This document shows positions 54,458 through 63,955 of a stretch of DNA of 64,000 nt, piece after piece. Positions within the stretch are counted from its first letter, which is position 1. Every line of letters begins with the position of its first letter. A program made the translations under genes and the position numbers. The DNA is taken from positions 434,001 to 498,000 of the forward strand of contig JAJCJJ010000001.1 of NCBI GenBank assembly GCA_020555865.1, given 5' to 3'. This DNA is from a bacterium 210917-DFI.7.65 (GTDB lineage: Bacteria; Bacillota; Clostridia; Oscillospirales; Oscillospiraceae). Below the pieces are notes generated by a model. That model was not told where the DNA came from, searched no databases, and worked only from the letters and a program-made list of their open reading frames with translations.

Positions 54458-54466
54458 TGTTATACT
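54458..54466 (+). promoter_or_regulatory. Extended -10 promoter of metK
   Basis: TGTTATACT provides a TG-extended -10 element; the -35 (TTCCCA, 17 bases upstream) is weak. The leader of about 105 bases holds a small GCAAAC/GTTTGC hairpin. I do not recognise a SAM riboswitch in it. Confidence 0.5.
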
Positions 54467-54575
54467 AACTTAACACTGCGGGCAAACGGAAGTGTTTGCA
54501 GACTCGGGAAAATCGTTTGAACCAATAAGAGAAAGAATCCAGATCATTGACTGTACATATAAAGGAGAAGTTGCT

Positions 54576-55742
54576 ATGAAAAACAGAGTTTTCACATCGG
54601 AATCTGTGACGGAGGGACATCCCGACAAGATCTGCGACCAGATCTCTGACGCCGTGCTGGACGCCATTATGGCGCAGGATCCCGCGGGCCGCGTGGCCTG
54701 TGAGACCACGGCCACTACCGGTATGGTGATGGTAATGGGTGAGATCACCACCACCGCTAAGATCGATATTCCCTCCATTGTGCGCAACACCGTCAACCGC
54801 ATCGGCTATGACGATCCTGCCTATGGCTTTGATGGACACACCTGCGCGGTGCTTACGACCATCGACAAGCAAAGCCCTGACATTGCACAGGGCGTTAACA
54901 ACGCATATGATGCCAGTGCCGATGAGAAGATCGGTGCTGGCGATCAGGGCATGATGTTTGGCTATGCCTGCGATGAAACGGCGGAACTGATGCCTGCGCC
55001 CCTGGCCCTGTCCCATGCCCTTGCCCGCCGGCTGACCGCTGTGCGCAAGAGCGGCGAGCTCAACTGGCTGCGGCCCGATGGCAAGAGCCAGGTTACGGTG
55101 GAATATGACGCTGCCGGCAACGTGGTGCGCTGCCCAGCCATTGTGGTGTCCACCCAGCACAGCCCTGACATCTCCATTGAGAAGCTGCGCGAGGCCATTG
55201 TGGAAACAGTTATCAAACCCACCATCCCGGCCCGGTACATCGATGCGGGCACCAAGTTCTTTGTCAACCCTACCGGCCGCTTTGTGGTGGGCGGTCCCGC
55301 CGGCGACAGCGGTCTGACCGGCCGCAAGATCATTGTGGATACATACGGCGGTGCAGCGGCCCATGGCGGCGGCTGCTTCTCCGGAAAAGATCCCACCAAG
55401 GTGGACCGCAGTGCAGCTTATATGGCGCGTTATGTCGCCAAGAACCTGGTGGCTGCCGGCTTGGCTCGCCGCTGTCAGGTGGAGCTGGCTTACGCCATTG
55501 GCGTATCTGAGCCGGTTTCCATTGTGGTGGACACGTTCGGTACCGGCACTGTGAGTGATGACAAGCTGACGGAGCTGGTGGGATGCAACTTTGACCTGCG
55601 CCCCGGCAAAATCATTTCCTATCTGAACCTGCGCCGTCCTATTTATGAGCAGACTGCGGCCTACGGCCATTTCGGCCGGCCCGATCTGGATCTGCCCTGG
55701 GAGCATACCGATATGGCAGCTAAACTGAAAGCTTCCCTGTAA
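54576..55742 (+). CDS. metK: S-adenosylmethionine synthetase
   Basis: MetK joins methionine and ATP to form SAM, needed here by methyltransferases and by the radical SAM activases. The 388-residue product has '[20 protein letters not shown]', the hexapeptide GAGDQG, the second signature [16 protein letters not shown], and '[12 protein letters not shown]' near the end. AAAGGAG precedes ATG 54576; longer frames upstream lack homology. Confidence 0.97.
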   Translation: MKNRVFTSESVTEGHPDKICDQISDAVLDAIMAQDPAGRVACETTATTGMVMVMGEITTTAKIDIPSIVRNTVNRIGYDDPAYGFDGHTCAVLTTIDKQSPDIAQGVNNAYDASADEKIGAGDQGMMFGYACDETAELMPAPLALSHALARRLTAVRKSGELNWLRPDGKSQVTVEYDAAGNVVRCPAIVVSTQHSPDISIEKLREAIVETVIKPTIPARYIDAGTKFFVNPTGRFVVGGPAGDSGLTGRKIIVDTYGGAAAHGGGCFSGKDPTKVDRSAAYMARYVAKNLVAAGLARRCQVELAYAIGVSEPVSIVVDTFGTGTVSDDKLTELVGCNFDLRPGKIISYLNLRRPIYEQTAAYGHFGRPDLDLPWEHTDMAAKLKASL

Positions 55743-55862
55743 AAACAAGCAGCGATCACGCTCCGTCCGGTGAATTCTGTGCCGGGCGGAGCGCTGTGCG
55801 TTTCTTTTGAACCTTTAAGGATTGTTTAAGCCCGGCGAATCTGCGGCGGAAAGGGAATGTGG

Positions 55863-57398
55863 ATGAACGAAAGAGCACTACAATCAAACGGCAGTCTGGT
55901 TTCCCGTCTTCCGCAGCTGATGATGGCCCTGATCCTCCTGCAGCCTGTGCTGGATATTCTTTCTTTCTGGCAGGATCAAGCCGGGGCGGACAATACGCTG
56001 ACACTGGCGCTGCGTTTTGGCATGTTGCTGGTGGTGGCACTGGCGGGCTTTTGCCTGTCCGGGCGCAAGCGGATCTATGTGGCGTTGGCCTTTGTGCTGC
56101 TGGGCTTTGGCCTGTGCCATGCCGCCGCGGTGATTCAGGTGGATTTGCAGACACTGCCCGGTGAGCGGGAAGCCACAGGCTTTTGGATGCTGCTGAGCGA
56201 TTTTGCCAATTATGTGCGCGTGGCGCAGATTCCGGTTTTTACGCTGTGTTTTATCACCTTTTTGAAGCGCAGTGGGGAGAAAGGGTTTGCAGCCATCGAG
56301 CGCAGCTTTTTGCTGGTGCTGCTGATTGTGGCGGCAGTGGAAGTGGTCAGCGTACTCACGGGAACGAATCCCTATACGTATCCCAATAAAAGCCTTGGGA
56401 TTCTGGGCTGGTTTTATTTTGCCAACTCCCAGAGTGCGATTCTCAGCATGATTGTTCCTGTGGCGATCATGGCGGCGATCCGAAAGGGGACAAGCCGGTG
56501 GATCCAGCCGCTGTGCATCTGCGTACTGGGGTTTGCAGTGCTTTATTGTTTCGGTACGCGGCTCTCTTTTGCGGCAATCGGGGCCACTGGTGTGGGTCTG
56601 GCGTTCACATTGTTTGTAACGAACCGGAAACAAAAAGGTGCCATTGCCATGTTGCTGGTCTGCACGGCGGTGTGTGTGGGTACAGTGTTTCAGTCGCCCA
56701 TGTATGAAAACCAATCCCGGGTGGCGGAAAACGCCGTACGGAAACAGGCTTATATCGACACGCTGGTGGCGGGCGACGAGGCTTGGGCCAGGGATTACGG
56801 GCTGACAGGCGAAGCGCTGGAGCGCCAGCGCCTGGTGGGGGCTTACCATTTCTATTTGGGCGGCTTGGTGGAGAAATACGGCATCAGCCGTGTGATCGAT
56901 CTTTACGACGGAACCACTGACGTTTCCGAGTTGGCCAACGTGCGCGCCGCAAAACGCAGTTACTGTGAACTGATGCTGGAGGATTCACCGCTGTTGTCCC
57001 GCCTGTTCGGACTGGAATTGGGGGATATGCGCTACCGCACGTGGAATTATGATGTGGAAAACGATTTTTACGGTATTTATGTGCTCTGCGGCCTTGTGGG
57101 CCTGGGGTTGCTGAGCGCATTTTTCCTGTACTTTTTCCTGTTGATCGTGAAAGCCCTGCTCCGGAATGCAAAAAAATATTATACCAGTGAGGCCGGGGCC
57201 TGGGGCGTGGCACTGGTGATGGCAATGCTGCATGCGTTTGCCACAGCGGGGATTCTGCGCAGGCCAAATGCTTCATTTTATCTATCAGTAGTGCTGGCGG
57301 TGATTTATTATCTCGTAAAGCTCCGCCGCTATGAAGAAACGAAAACACAAGCGGGAAAGTTTCCCGCAGGCACATACAGAAAGGATGCTTCCCAATGA
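55863..57398 (+). CDS. O-antigen ligase/polymerase-like membrane protein, copy 1
   Basis: The 511-residue protein has about 12 membrane helices and a large extracytoplasmic loop (about 275-400), the layout of O-antigen ligase or Wzy polymerase. It would join or polymerise lipid-linked glycan at the outer face of the membrane. ATG 55863 has AAAGGGA at a better spacing than ATG 55857. It is paralogous to the next gene: 'LILLQPVLDILSFWQDQ', 'DNTLTLALRFGML' and 'YDVENDFYGIYVLCG' recur. The ATG of the next gene overlaps its stop (ATGA). Confidence 0.82.
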   Translation: MNERALQSNGSLVSRLPQLMMALILLQPVLDILSFWQDQAGADNTLTLALRFGMLLVVALAGFCLSGRKRIYVALAFVLLGFGLCHAAAVIQVDLQTLPGEREATGFWMLLSDFANYVRVAQIPVFTLCFITFLKRSGEKGFAAIERSFLLVLLIVAAVEVVSVLTGTNPYTYPNKSLGILGWFYFANSQSAILSMIVPVAIMAAIRKGTSRWIQPLCICVLGFAVLYCFGTRLSFAAIGATGVGLAFTLFVTNRKQKGAIAMLLVCTAVCVGTVFQSPMYENQSRVAENAVRKQAYIDTLVAGDEAWARDYGLTGEALERQRLVGAYHFYLGGLVEKYGISRVIDLYDGTTDVSELANVRAAKRSYCELMLEDSPLLSRLFGLELGDMRYRTWNYDVENDFYGIYVLCGLVGLGLLSAFFLYFFLLIVKALLRNAKKYYTSEAGAWGVALVMAMLHAFATAGILRRPNASFYLSVVLAVIYYLVKLRRYEETKTQAGKFPAGTYRKDASQ

Positions 57399-58918
57399 CT
57401 GCTGCTGCAAAGCTTGAAAACCGCCAATCCCGGCTGCTCCGGAACCTGCCGCTTTTCGTCACGGTGATCTGCGCTCTGCAGCCGTTGATGGATGTACTGT
57501 CCTTCTGGCAGTCGGAGCTCGGCATGGACAATACGCTGACGCTGGCGCTGCGCTTCGGTGTGCTGGCGGTAGTGGCGTTGATGGGTTTTTGCCTGTCCCG
57601 GCAGAAAAAAGTTTATATTCTTGCAGGCGTGGTCTGCGCCGCCCTGTGGGCGGGGCACTGCTATGCCAGCCTGCAGAAAGGTTATCTCAGCCCTTTGAGC
57701 GATGTGATCAATTATGTGCGCGTGATCCAGATGCCGCTGTTCGCTGTGTGTTTTATCACGTTCATGAAGCGCAACGACCGTTGCTTTGAGGGCATTAAGC
57801 GCGGCTTTGCCGTTAACTTTCTCATCATCACCGGCGTGCTGATTCTGAGCCTGCTCACTGGAACTTGCCGGCCCACGTACGATTTGAGCTGGCTGGGCCT
57901 CATGGGCTGGTTTTCCACCAGCAACGCCCAGAGCGCTATTGTGAGTATGCTGACTCCTGTAGTGGTATGGATGGCCTATGAGAGTAAGCGTACCTGGCTG
58001 GTATGGATCACTGTGGCTGCAGCGTACCTTCAGCTGTTCTACATCGGAACCCGATTGGCCTTTGCCGCTATGCTGGCTACGACGGTGGGCCTTGCCTTTA
58101 CGTTTCTGGTCACGCGGCATGTGGAATGGAAACGGGTGGCGGCGCTGTTTGTGGCGTTGGTTATCGCTGCAGGGTGTATGAAATACGGCCCCATGTACAA
58201 AAATCAAAATTACTATTCCGATTATACCTCGACCCAGCAGGGCTATGTAGCTGAGGAAATGATGGAAAAGATGCCGGAGCTGGAAGAAGGAGTCGATTTC
58301 AAGGAGCTGTTCAAAACGTTGACCGATGCGGAGAAGCGCTATGTCTTGGCGCCGATCTATGCGTTTTACAGCAACGACCTGTGCCGCCGCTTTACGGTGA
58401 ACACTGTAATTGAGGCATATGACTACACCTATGCGGTGTCCGACCTTACCAATGCCCGCAATCATAAGATCACCTATTGTAAACTCCTGCAGCAGGAGCA
58501 CCCTGAGGCCAGTAAATGGTTCGGTATGGAGCTGGGCCGCATGACCTGGAATGGGGAAAACTATGACGTGGAAAACGATTTCCACGGCGTCTATTTCCTC
58601 TTTGGCGCGGTGGGGCTGGGCCTGATGCTCGCCTTTTTGGGGTATTTTGTGCTGCTCATCCTCTGGGCGCTGAAAAAAGACGCCCGGAAGTATTTCACGC
58701 CTGCTGCCGGCGCGTTCGGTATTTCTTTCTGCATTGCCATTGCCAATGCTTATTTCACGGCTGGCATGCTGCGCCGTCCCAATTCGTCGTTCTATCTTTC
58801 GCTGTTGCTGGCGGTGATCTATTATCTCGTTTGCATCCATAAATATGATGGGGAAACCACAGTGGCCTCGCGGCTTGCGTGCGGTAAGCGGGGCAAGAGG
58901 GAGGCATCTTCCAAATGA
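57395..58918 (+). CDS. O-antigen ligase/polymerase-like membrane protein, copy 2
   Basis: The 507-residue product has the same layout as copy 1 and shared segments in the same order ('LQPLMDVLSFWQSE', 'DNTLTLALRFGVL', 'NYVRVIQMPLFAVCFITFMK', 'RRPNSSFYLSLLLAVIYYL'). The paralogues arose by tandem duplication but have diverged well beyond a recent copy. One may polymerise and the other ligate. It is coupled by ATGA overlaps to both neighbours. Confidence 0.82.
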   Translation: MTAAAKLENRQSRLLRNLPLFVTVICALQPLMDVLSFWQSELGMDNTLTLALRFGVLAVVALMGFCLSRQKKVYILAGVVCAALWAGHCYASLQKGYLSPLSDVINYVRVIQMPLFAVCFITFMKRNDRCFEGIKRGFAVNFLIITGVLILSLLTGTCRPTYDLSWLGLMGWFSTSNAQSAIVSMLTPVVVWMAYESKRTWLVWITVAAAYLQLFYIGTRLAFAAMLATTVGLAFTFLVTRHVEWKRVAALFVALVIAAGCMKYGPMYKNQNYYSDYTSTQQGYVAEEMMEKMPELEEGVDFKELFKTLTDAEKRYVLAPIYAFYSNDLCRRFTVNTVIEAYDYTYAVSDLTNARNHKITYCKLLQQEHPEASKWFGMELGRMTWNGENYDVENDFHGVYFLFGAVGLGLMLAFLGYFVLLILWALKKDARKYFTPAAGAFGISFCIAIANAYFTAGMLRRPNSSFYLSLLLAVIYYLVCIHKYDGETTVASRLACGKRGKREASSK

Positions 58919-59889
58919 GATTCAGTGTGGTGATCCCGGCTTATAACGTGGCAGATTATCTGGAAAAGTGCGTTGCATCCGTGCGTGCACAGACCTGCGC
59001 GGACTGGGAGGTCCTTCTGGTGGATGACGGAAGCACCGACGGGGTTACCGGCAAACTGTGCGATGCGCTGGGGCAGGGGGATGACCGTTTCCGGGTGATC
59101 CATCAGGAAAACGGCGGCCTGGGCGCCGCCCGGAACACCGGGATGGAGGCTGCCAGGGGCGAGTATCTTGTATTTCTCGACAGCGATGACTACCTCGCGC
59201 CCCATATGCTGGAAACGCTGCGCCAGCGTATCGAAGCGACGCACTGCGATGTGTATACGTTTGGCTTTTTTGTGGATAAAAATGGTGATACCAGTGAGCG
59301 GCATCTGGATGATCTGCCGGTGGGAATACCGTTCACGCTGGCAGAGTATCCCCGTCTGCTGCTCGCGTCGCCCAACGCCTGGAATCGTATTTACCGGCGT
59401 TCCTTTTTCCTCGACAGCGGCGTGCGGTATCCCGGCCGCGTCTGGTTTGAGGACATCCGCACCACTATGAAGCTCTTTGCCTTGGCGCAGAGCATTGAGG
59501 CAGTGCCGGAGGCGCTTTATTATTATGTGGTGCGGCAGGGCAGCATCACCCGCAATGCAAAGGCCGACCGCAACCGGGAGATCCTGGATGCTTTTGATGA
59601 TTTGCTTTCTTTTTATCGTCAATGCGGCCTTTATCCGCGCTATCGCAGTGAATTGTGCCGACTGGCCATCGACCATGTCTATCTGGCCGCTTCGGTGCGT
59701 GTGCTGCGGATCGATCGCAAACACCCGCTGCTGCGTGTATTTGCGGACTATATGCAACAAAACTTTCCGGATTACCGGGAGAACCCTTATTTGGAAGAAT
59801 TGAGCAAAGCGCGCTGCCTGGCGTTTTCCCTGCTGGAAAGGCGGCAATACTGGGCGCTGTGGCTCCTGTTCCGTTTCAAGGGCCAGTGA
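58915..59889 (+). CDS. Family 2 glycosyltransferase
   Basis: The 324-residue product has a GT-A fold: 'FSVVIPAYNVADYLEKCVAS', the nucleotide-binding VDDGSTD, 'ENGGLGAARNTGMEAARGEY' and the DxD-equivalent FLDSDDYL. It would add one sugar to a lipid-linked surface glycan in the cytoplasm. ATGA overlap with the preceding gene. The C-terminal half is the usual helical, variable acceptor part. Confidence 0.92.
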   Translation: MRFSVVIPAYNVADYLEKCVASVRAQTCADWEVLLVDDGSTDGVTGKLCDALGQGDDRFRVIHQENGGLGAARNTGMEAARGEYLVFLDSDDYLAPHMLETLRQRIEATHCDVYTFGFFVDKNGDTSERHLDDLPVGIPFTLAEYPRLLLASPNAWNRIYRRSFFLDSGVRYPGRVWFEDIRTTMKLFALAQSIEAVPEALYYYVVRQGSITRNAKADRNREILDAFDDLLSFYRQCGLYPRYRSELCRLAIDHVYLAASVRVLRIDRKHPLLRVFADYMQQNFPDYRENPYLEELSKARCLAFSLLERRQYWALWLLFRFKGQ

Positions 59890-59905
59890 AGAAAGGACGA
59901 CCAGT

Positions 59906-61192
59906 TTGAATCTGCGTGCAAAAATGAACGGAAAACGCGGCGTATTGCTGAAAAACACCATGATGCTGTATATCCTGCAGTTTTCCACCTATTTTTTCGG
60001 TTTTATTGTCGTTCCTTATGAGACCCGCGTCCTGGGGCCGGTTCTTTATGGTATGGTGGGCGCTGCGATGGCGGCGATGATCTATTTTCAAAATGTGATT
60101 GATTTCGGCTTTATCCTGTCCGGGACAGCGGATGTGGCGCTGCATCGGGAGGATAAAAAGTATCTCTCTCACCTGTTCACTGCGGTGGTGTGGGGCAAAG
60201 TGCTGTTGGCGGCTGTTTGTGCGGTGGTGCTGGCGGTGCTGTGCCAGTTGATCGCTGTATGGGGGGATTATGCCGGCTTCTATTTTCTCTACTTTATTTC
60301 CATTTTTCTCGGCTCCCTGATGCCCGATTATCTGTACCGCGGGTTGGAGCAGATGGAGATTATCACGGTGCGCGCAGTGTGCATCAAGGCGTTTTTCACA
60401 GTGATGATTTTTGTGTTTCTGCGCGATGAAACCCAGTACTGGTTGATTCCGCTGCTGAATATCATCGGAAACGGTGTGGCTTTTTTCGGTGTATATCTGC
60501 ATCTGAAGCGCAAAATGGGCATTGGCTTTTGTCGTGTTACCTTACGGGAAGTGTTTTCTACGCTGCGGGATTCGTTGCCCTTTTTCTATTCCCGCATCGC
60601 AACCACCGTGTATACCGCCACCAATACCATTGTGCTGAACATCATCAGCGGCACCGGCGCTGTGACGGGTTATTATACTTCGGCGGACAAACTGATTACC
60701 ACAGCCAAAAGCGGTATGTCGCCCATATCCGACAGCATGTACCCCTACATGGTCAAGAACCGGGATTTTCGGCTGATTCGAAAATCGCTGATGCTGCTGA
60801 TGCCGCTGATCTTAGTAGGCTGTGTTGTGGTTGGGATTTTTGCCCGGCCGCTGTGCAGTTGGTTTTTCGGGCCGGAGTTTGCTGACGCGGCCCATGTGCT
60901 GCGGGTGATGCTGCCGGTGGTGGTGGTGATCCTGCCCAGTTATATCTTGGGCTTTCCGACACTTTCCCCCATGGGGCTTGCCAAGCATGCCAATTATTCT
61001 ACCATTGTTGGCTCTGTGTTTTATCTTGTGGTGATGGTGATCCTGTTTGCCACAAATCATGTGAGCATGGTTACTTTGGGCCTTTTGACTTCGGCCACGG
61101 AAGTGCTGATCTTTTTGTATCGTCTGGTTGTTGTGTGGCATTACCGAGATCGGATGCGCCCGGACAATAGGGAAGAGGGGGAGGCAACATGA
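59906..61192 (+). CDS. Polysaccharide flippase (Wzx/MATE-like)
   Basis: The 428-residue protein has 12 or more membrane helices, opening 'NTMMLYILQFSTYFFGFIVV' and including 'RVLGPVLYGMVGAAMAAMIY', typical of polysaccharide transport proteins that flip lipid-linked glycan. The start is TTG 59906, with AAAGGA 8-9 bases upstream; ATG 59924 is too far from it. ATGA overlap with the next gene. Confidence 0.9.
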   Translation: MNLRAKMNGKRGVLLKNTMMLYILQFSTYFFGFIVVPYETRVLGPVLYGMVGAAMAAMIYFQNVIDFGFILSGTADVALHREDKKYLSHLFTAVVWGKVLLAAVCAVVLAVLCQLIAVWGDYAGFYFLYFISIFLGSLMPDYLYRGLEQMEIITVRAVCIKAFFTVMIFVFLRDETQYWLIPLLNIIGNGVAFFGVYLHLKRKMGIGFCRVTLREVFSTLRDSLPFFYSRIATTVYTATNTIVLNIISGTGAVTGYYTSADKLITTAKSGMSPISDSMYPYMVKNRDFRLIRKSLMLLMPLILVGCVVVGIFARPLCSWFFGPEFADAAHVLRVMLPVVVVILPSYILGFPTLSPMGLAKHANYSTIVGSVFYLVVMVILFATNHVSMVTLGLLTSATEVLIFLYRLVVVWHYRDRMRPDNREEGEAT

Positions 61193-62331
61193 GTATTGCA
61201 GCCAGGCTGGCCTCGGCGGCGTTGTGGGCCGAGGGACGTATGCTGCCTGTGCAGGGCAATAAAATTGTAGTCTCCAATTTTTACGGCAGGGGCTACGGTG
61301 ATCATTTGAAGCCTATCGTAGAGGAATTGCTGCGGCGGGAGAACGGGCTTGATATTGTATGGCTGACGGCGGATGAAGCGGCGGCCAAAAGCCTTCCTGC
61401 TGGTGTGCGCGCGGCGTCCTATGCGCCGCGCAGCCGAATCCGGGAGCTGTGCACGGCAAAGGTTTGGCTGGATAATAACCGTAAGGGAGCGCGTTTCAAG
61501 AAACCGGGGCAGTGGTATCTGCAGACTTGGCATGGGTTTGCCCTCAAACGGATCGAGCGGGATGTCGAGCAGACGCTTCCTGCAGGCTATGCGGCGTACG
61601 CTGCCCGGGACAGTGCGCAAACGGATCTGATCGTATCCAACTCCGCCCTGATGACAAAAATTTATCGGGAATCGTTTTGGTACGAAGGAGAAGTAGCGGA
61701 ATTCGGTTCGCCCCGCAACGACATTTTGTTTGCCCCCGCAGGGGATGTGAAGCAGAAAGTATGTGCGGCGCTGGGGATACCGGTGCAGCGTTCTCTGGCG
61801 CTGTATGCGCCGACCTTTCGTGCAGACGGGAGCACGGACGCCTACTGTGTGGACTATGCCCGGCTGCGGCGCGCACTGCGGCAGCGTTTCGGCGGAGACT
61901 GGGTCGTCTTGGTCCGACTGCATCCGCATGTGATGCAGCAGGCGCGGGCGCTGCACCTGGACGGAGACACAACGTTTGATGCCACGCGCTATGACGATAT
62001 GCAGGAGCTTTTGGCGGCGGCTGATGCGGTGGTCAGCGATTATTCTTCGCTGATGTTTGACTATGGTCTCACCGGGCGGCCCTGTTTCCAATTTGCCGTG
62101 GATATCGAAGCGTATCGGCAGGACCGCAATTTTTATTTTTCGCTGGATCAGATGCCCTTCCCGCTGGCACAAGACAACGATGCCCTGGAGCGCGCTGTTT
62201 TGGAGTGGAGGGAAGAGGAGGCGGCGCAGGCTTGGAAAGGGTTCTGTGAGACCTTTGGCATCCGGGAGGACGGCAAAGCTTCTGCGCGCTGTGCGGACTG
62301 GATCTTGGAGAAAATAAACACAAAAACCTGA
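61189..62331 (+). CDS. CDP-glycerol:poly(glycerophosphate) glycerophosphotransferase-like (TagB/TagF family)
   Basis: The 380-residue product has the Glyphos_transf pattern: '[17 protein letters not shown]', '[10 protein letters not shown]', '[11 protein letters not shown]', 'LVRLHPHV', '[21 protein letters not shown]'. The histidines and the YSS-x-x-F-D segment are those used in CDP-glycerol transfer. It would add glycerol phosphate from CDP-glycerol to a membrane-linked glycan. The following tagD gene supplies CDP-glycerol. It is the last gene coupled by overlap to the flippase. Confidence 0.9.
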   Translation: MSIAARLASAALWAEGRMLPVQGNKIVVSNFYGRGYGDHLKPIVEELLRRENGLDIVWLTADEAAAKSLPAGVRAASYAPRSRIRELCTAKVWLDNNRKGARFKKPGQWYLQTWHGFALKRIERDVEQTLPAGYAAYAARDSAQTDLIVSNSALMTKIYRESFWYEGEVAEFGSPRNDILFAPAGDVKQKVCAALGIPVQRSLALYAPTFRADGSTDAYCVDYARLRRALRQRFGGDWVVLVRLHPHVMQQARALHLDGDTTFDATRYDDMQELLAAADAVVSDYSSLMFDYGLTGRPCFQFAVDIEAYRQDRNFYFSLDQMPFPLAQDNDALERAVLEWREEEAAQAWKGFCETFGIREDGKASARCADWILEKINTKT

Positions 62332-62390
62332 AAGGACAGGCTGCGACAGATGCGCCTCAGGGGTGCGCGGCAGGAAAGGACGGAAGAAAG

Positions 62391-62780
62391 ATGAAGCGCG
62401 TGATTACCTATGGAACGTTTGATTTGCTGCATTATGGGCATATTGAATTGCTGCGCCGGGCAAAGGCTTTGGGCGATTATCTGGTGGTGGCGCTTTCGAC
62501 GGATGAATTTAACTGGAACTGCAAGCAGAAAAAGTGTTATTTTCCGTATGAAGAGCGTAAGAGAATGCTGGAAGCGATCCGCTATGTGGATCTGGTGGTC
62601 CCGGAAGAGAACTGGGAACAGAAAGCGACGGATGTGGAGAAATATCATATTGATACGTTTGTGATCGGTGATGACTGGAGTGGAAAATTTGACTTTTTGA
62701 AAGAAAAATGCGAAGTCGTCTATCTTCCACGTACGCCGGAGATTTCCACGACAAAAATCAAGCGGGATTTACAGAAATAA
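62391..62780 (+). CDS. tagD: Glycerol-3-phosphate cytidylyltransferase
   Basis: TagD makes CDP-glycerol from CTP and glycerol 3-phosphate. The 129-residue length is typical; motifs are '[21 protein letters not shown]' (HxGH), 'ALSTDEFNW' and the C-terminal 'PEISTTKIK' (ISTT). AAGGACGGAAGAAAG precedes ATG. It closes the surface-polymer operon, followed by a terminator. Confidence 0.96.
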   Translation: MKRVITYGTFDLLHYGHIELLRRAKALGDYLVVALSTDEFNWNCKQKKCYFPYEERKRMLEAIRYVDLVVPEENWEQKATDVEKYHIDTFVIGDDWSGKFDFLKEKCEVVYLPRTPEISTTKIKRDLQK

Positions 62781-62816
62781 ACCTTGCAAAAGAGCCTGAA
62801 AGTTGCTATGATAATA

Positions 62817-62844
62817 AGGTCCCGGTTTTAGCCGGGACCTTTTA
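62817..62844 (+). terminator. Terminator of the surface-polymer operon
   Basis: AAGGTCCCGG pairs with CCGGGACCTT around TTTTAG, followed by TT. Confidence 0.9.
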
Positions 62845-62919
62845 GGCGGGTGTATGGGTGAGATGAAGAATCTTGGCTATGCTATCCGTGATGATAGTAA
62901 TGCCATAAACACGAAAAGC

Positions 62920-62948
62920 TTGCTTTTTCTTTCTTTGCATGGTATCAT
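62920..62948 (+). promoter_or_regulatory. Promoter of tRNA-Pro
   Basis: TTGCTT, 17 bases, TATCAT, 16 bases before the tRNA. Confidence 0.55.
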
Positions 62949-62964
62949 GCAGAAAACCAAATAT

Positions 62965-63040
62965 CCGGGTGTAGCGCAGTTGGTAGCGCACGTGATTTGG
63001 GTTCACGGGGCCGAGCGTTCGAATCGCTCCACTCGGACCA
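62965..63040 (+). tRNA. tRNA-Pro (anticodon TGG)
   Basis: A 76-base cloverleaf with encoded CCA. CCGGGTG pairs with CACTCGG, the anticodon stem CGTGA/TCACG encloses TTTGGGT, and the T-loop GTTCGAATC is present. A GATAATCCGAAC/GTTCGGATTTATC stem at 63044-63098 follows and may end the transcript. Confidence 0.95.
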
Positions 63041-63043
63041 AAC

Positions 63044-63098
63044 AATGATAATCCGAACGCCATTATCCAGGTGGGTAATGTGTTCGGATTTATCATTT
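63044..63098 (+). terminator. Hairpin after tRNA-Pro
   Basis: AATGATAATCCGAAC pairs with GTTCGGATTTATCATT with one bulge; the enclosed CATTATCC/GGGTAATG can extend the stem. T-rich sequence follows. Confidence 0.7.
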
Positions 63099-63228
63099 CT
63101 ATTGAAAATGCGATTTGATTGACAAGGGTAGGGAGAAAATCTCTGTCCTTGTATTTTTATATACCCAGATGCTATAATCTACTTAAAAACTACTCGATAA
63201 ATCGGACGTTGCAGGGAAGTGTGATTGT

Positions 63229-63753
63229 ATGAAAAAAGCTTTTCTAAAAATAACGCTGGGGGTTATTCTCGTTTGCATTTTGTTTGTTGGATTTCTTTAT
63301 GCCAACAATGATATTGGCGTGGCTTCAACCAATTTAGAAGCGGATATTCGCTCGTCGCAAAAGATTAAGAATGATTGGACAGTCGATGGAAGTGTTTCCG
63401 ACACGATGGCTGCATATATTTCTTATCCCCAGAATATGAGTGACCACACTTTTTCTGTCTATGTTAATCGCTCAGGGCTCTCCTTTGGATTTTTCTTTCG
63501 TGGTGGCGGGAGCCATCCAAAAGTTGAAAGGGGAATTGTAGAGTTCACAGTAGAGGGATATGAAGAACGAGCATTTATTTCTATGAATCAGCAGCGGGTA
63601 ACACAACTCCAAATAGATGATGGCAACTCCATTCAGGAGATTTCTATTGATAGCAATAAACCTTTTGCAATTGTCTTGCCTATAAATGCTGGTATCATTA
63701 CTTTTTGTGATGTGAACGGAAATACCGTGGAATACTGGAACATTCCTCTTTGA
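63229..63753 (+). CDS. Exported or membrane-anchored protein of unknown function
   Basis: The 174-residue product has a hydrophobic N-terminal helix (about 8-25) and a polar, beta-rich remainder. I do not recognise a family. Base composition is visibly more AT-rich than the rest of the window, and codon choice follows suit, suggesting a different origin. A weak GAAGTG lies upstream of ATG. It stands alone between the tRNA-Pro hairpin and a terminator-like hairpin (63788-63816). Confidence 0.65.
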   Translation: MKKAFLKITLGVILVCILFVGFLYANNDIGVASTNLEADIRSSQKIKNDWTVDGSVSDTMAAYISYPQNMSDHTFSVYVNRSGLSFGFFFRGGGSHPKVERGIVEFTVEGYEERAFISMNQQRVTQLQIDDGNSIQEISIDSNKPFAIVLPINAGIITFCDVNGNTVEYWNIPL

Positions 63754-63787
63754 CAAACCAAAATTTATCGGGCAGACACAGAGAAGG

Positions 63788-63816
63788 GCGGGAGCATCGT
63801 TTCAGATGTTCCCGCT
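63788..63816. terminator. Hairpin after the 174-residue gene
   Basis: GCGGGAGCATC pairs with GATGTTCCCGC around GTTTCA, followed by TTTG on the + strand and CCCTTC on the other. Confidence 0.75.
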
Positions 63817-63823
63817 TTGTGTG

Positions 63824-63955
63824 TTAGTCCTGTTTTATCTTGCTTTGTTCCTGCTGTGCTTTCCACTCGGTAAACTCCCACTGTCCTTCCTCCGGCCGGT
63901 AGGTACCTATATGTAGAAGCTCTATTTTTACTATAGGAGGAAACGGTGTGTACAT
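63824..63955 (-). CDS. Possible 43-residue protein
   Basis: The minus-strand frame MYTPFPPIVKIELLHIG... ending EEGQWEFTEWKAQQEQ and KIKQD has a protein-like composition with two Trp and ordered charge. No good ribosome site precedes the ATG, and a stop lies five codons upstream. It may be a real small gene or the preserved end of a larger decayed one. An AGGAGG on the opposite strand (63937-63942) precedes a 15-codon + frame from GTG 63948 that I do not count as a gene. Confidence 0.3.
   Translation of the reverse strand: MYTPFPPIVKIELLHIGTYRPEEGQWEFTEWKAQQEQSKIKQD

Noticed and set aside
54467-54575. SAM riboswitch upstream of metK
   Set aside because: The leader is only about 105 bases and shows one small hairpin, with no SAM-I, SAM-II or SMK core that I can recognise and no terminator.
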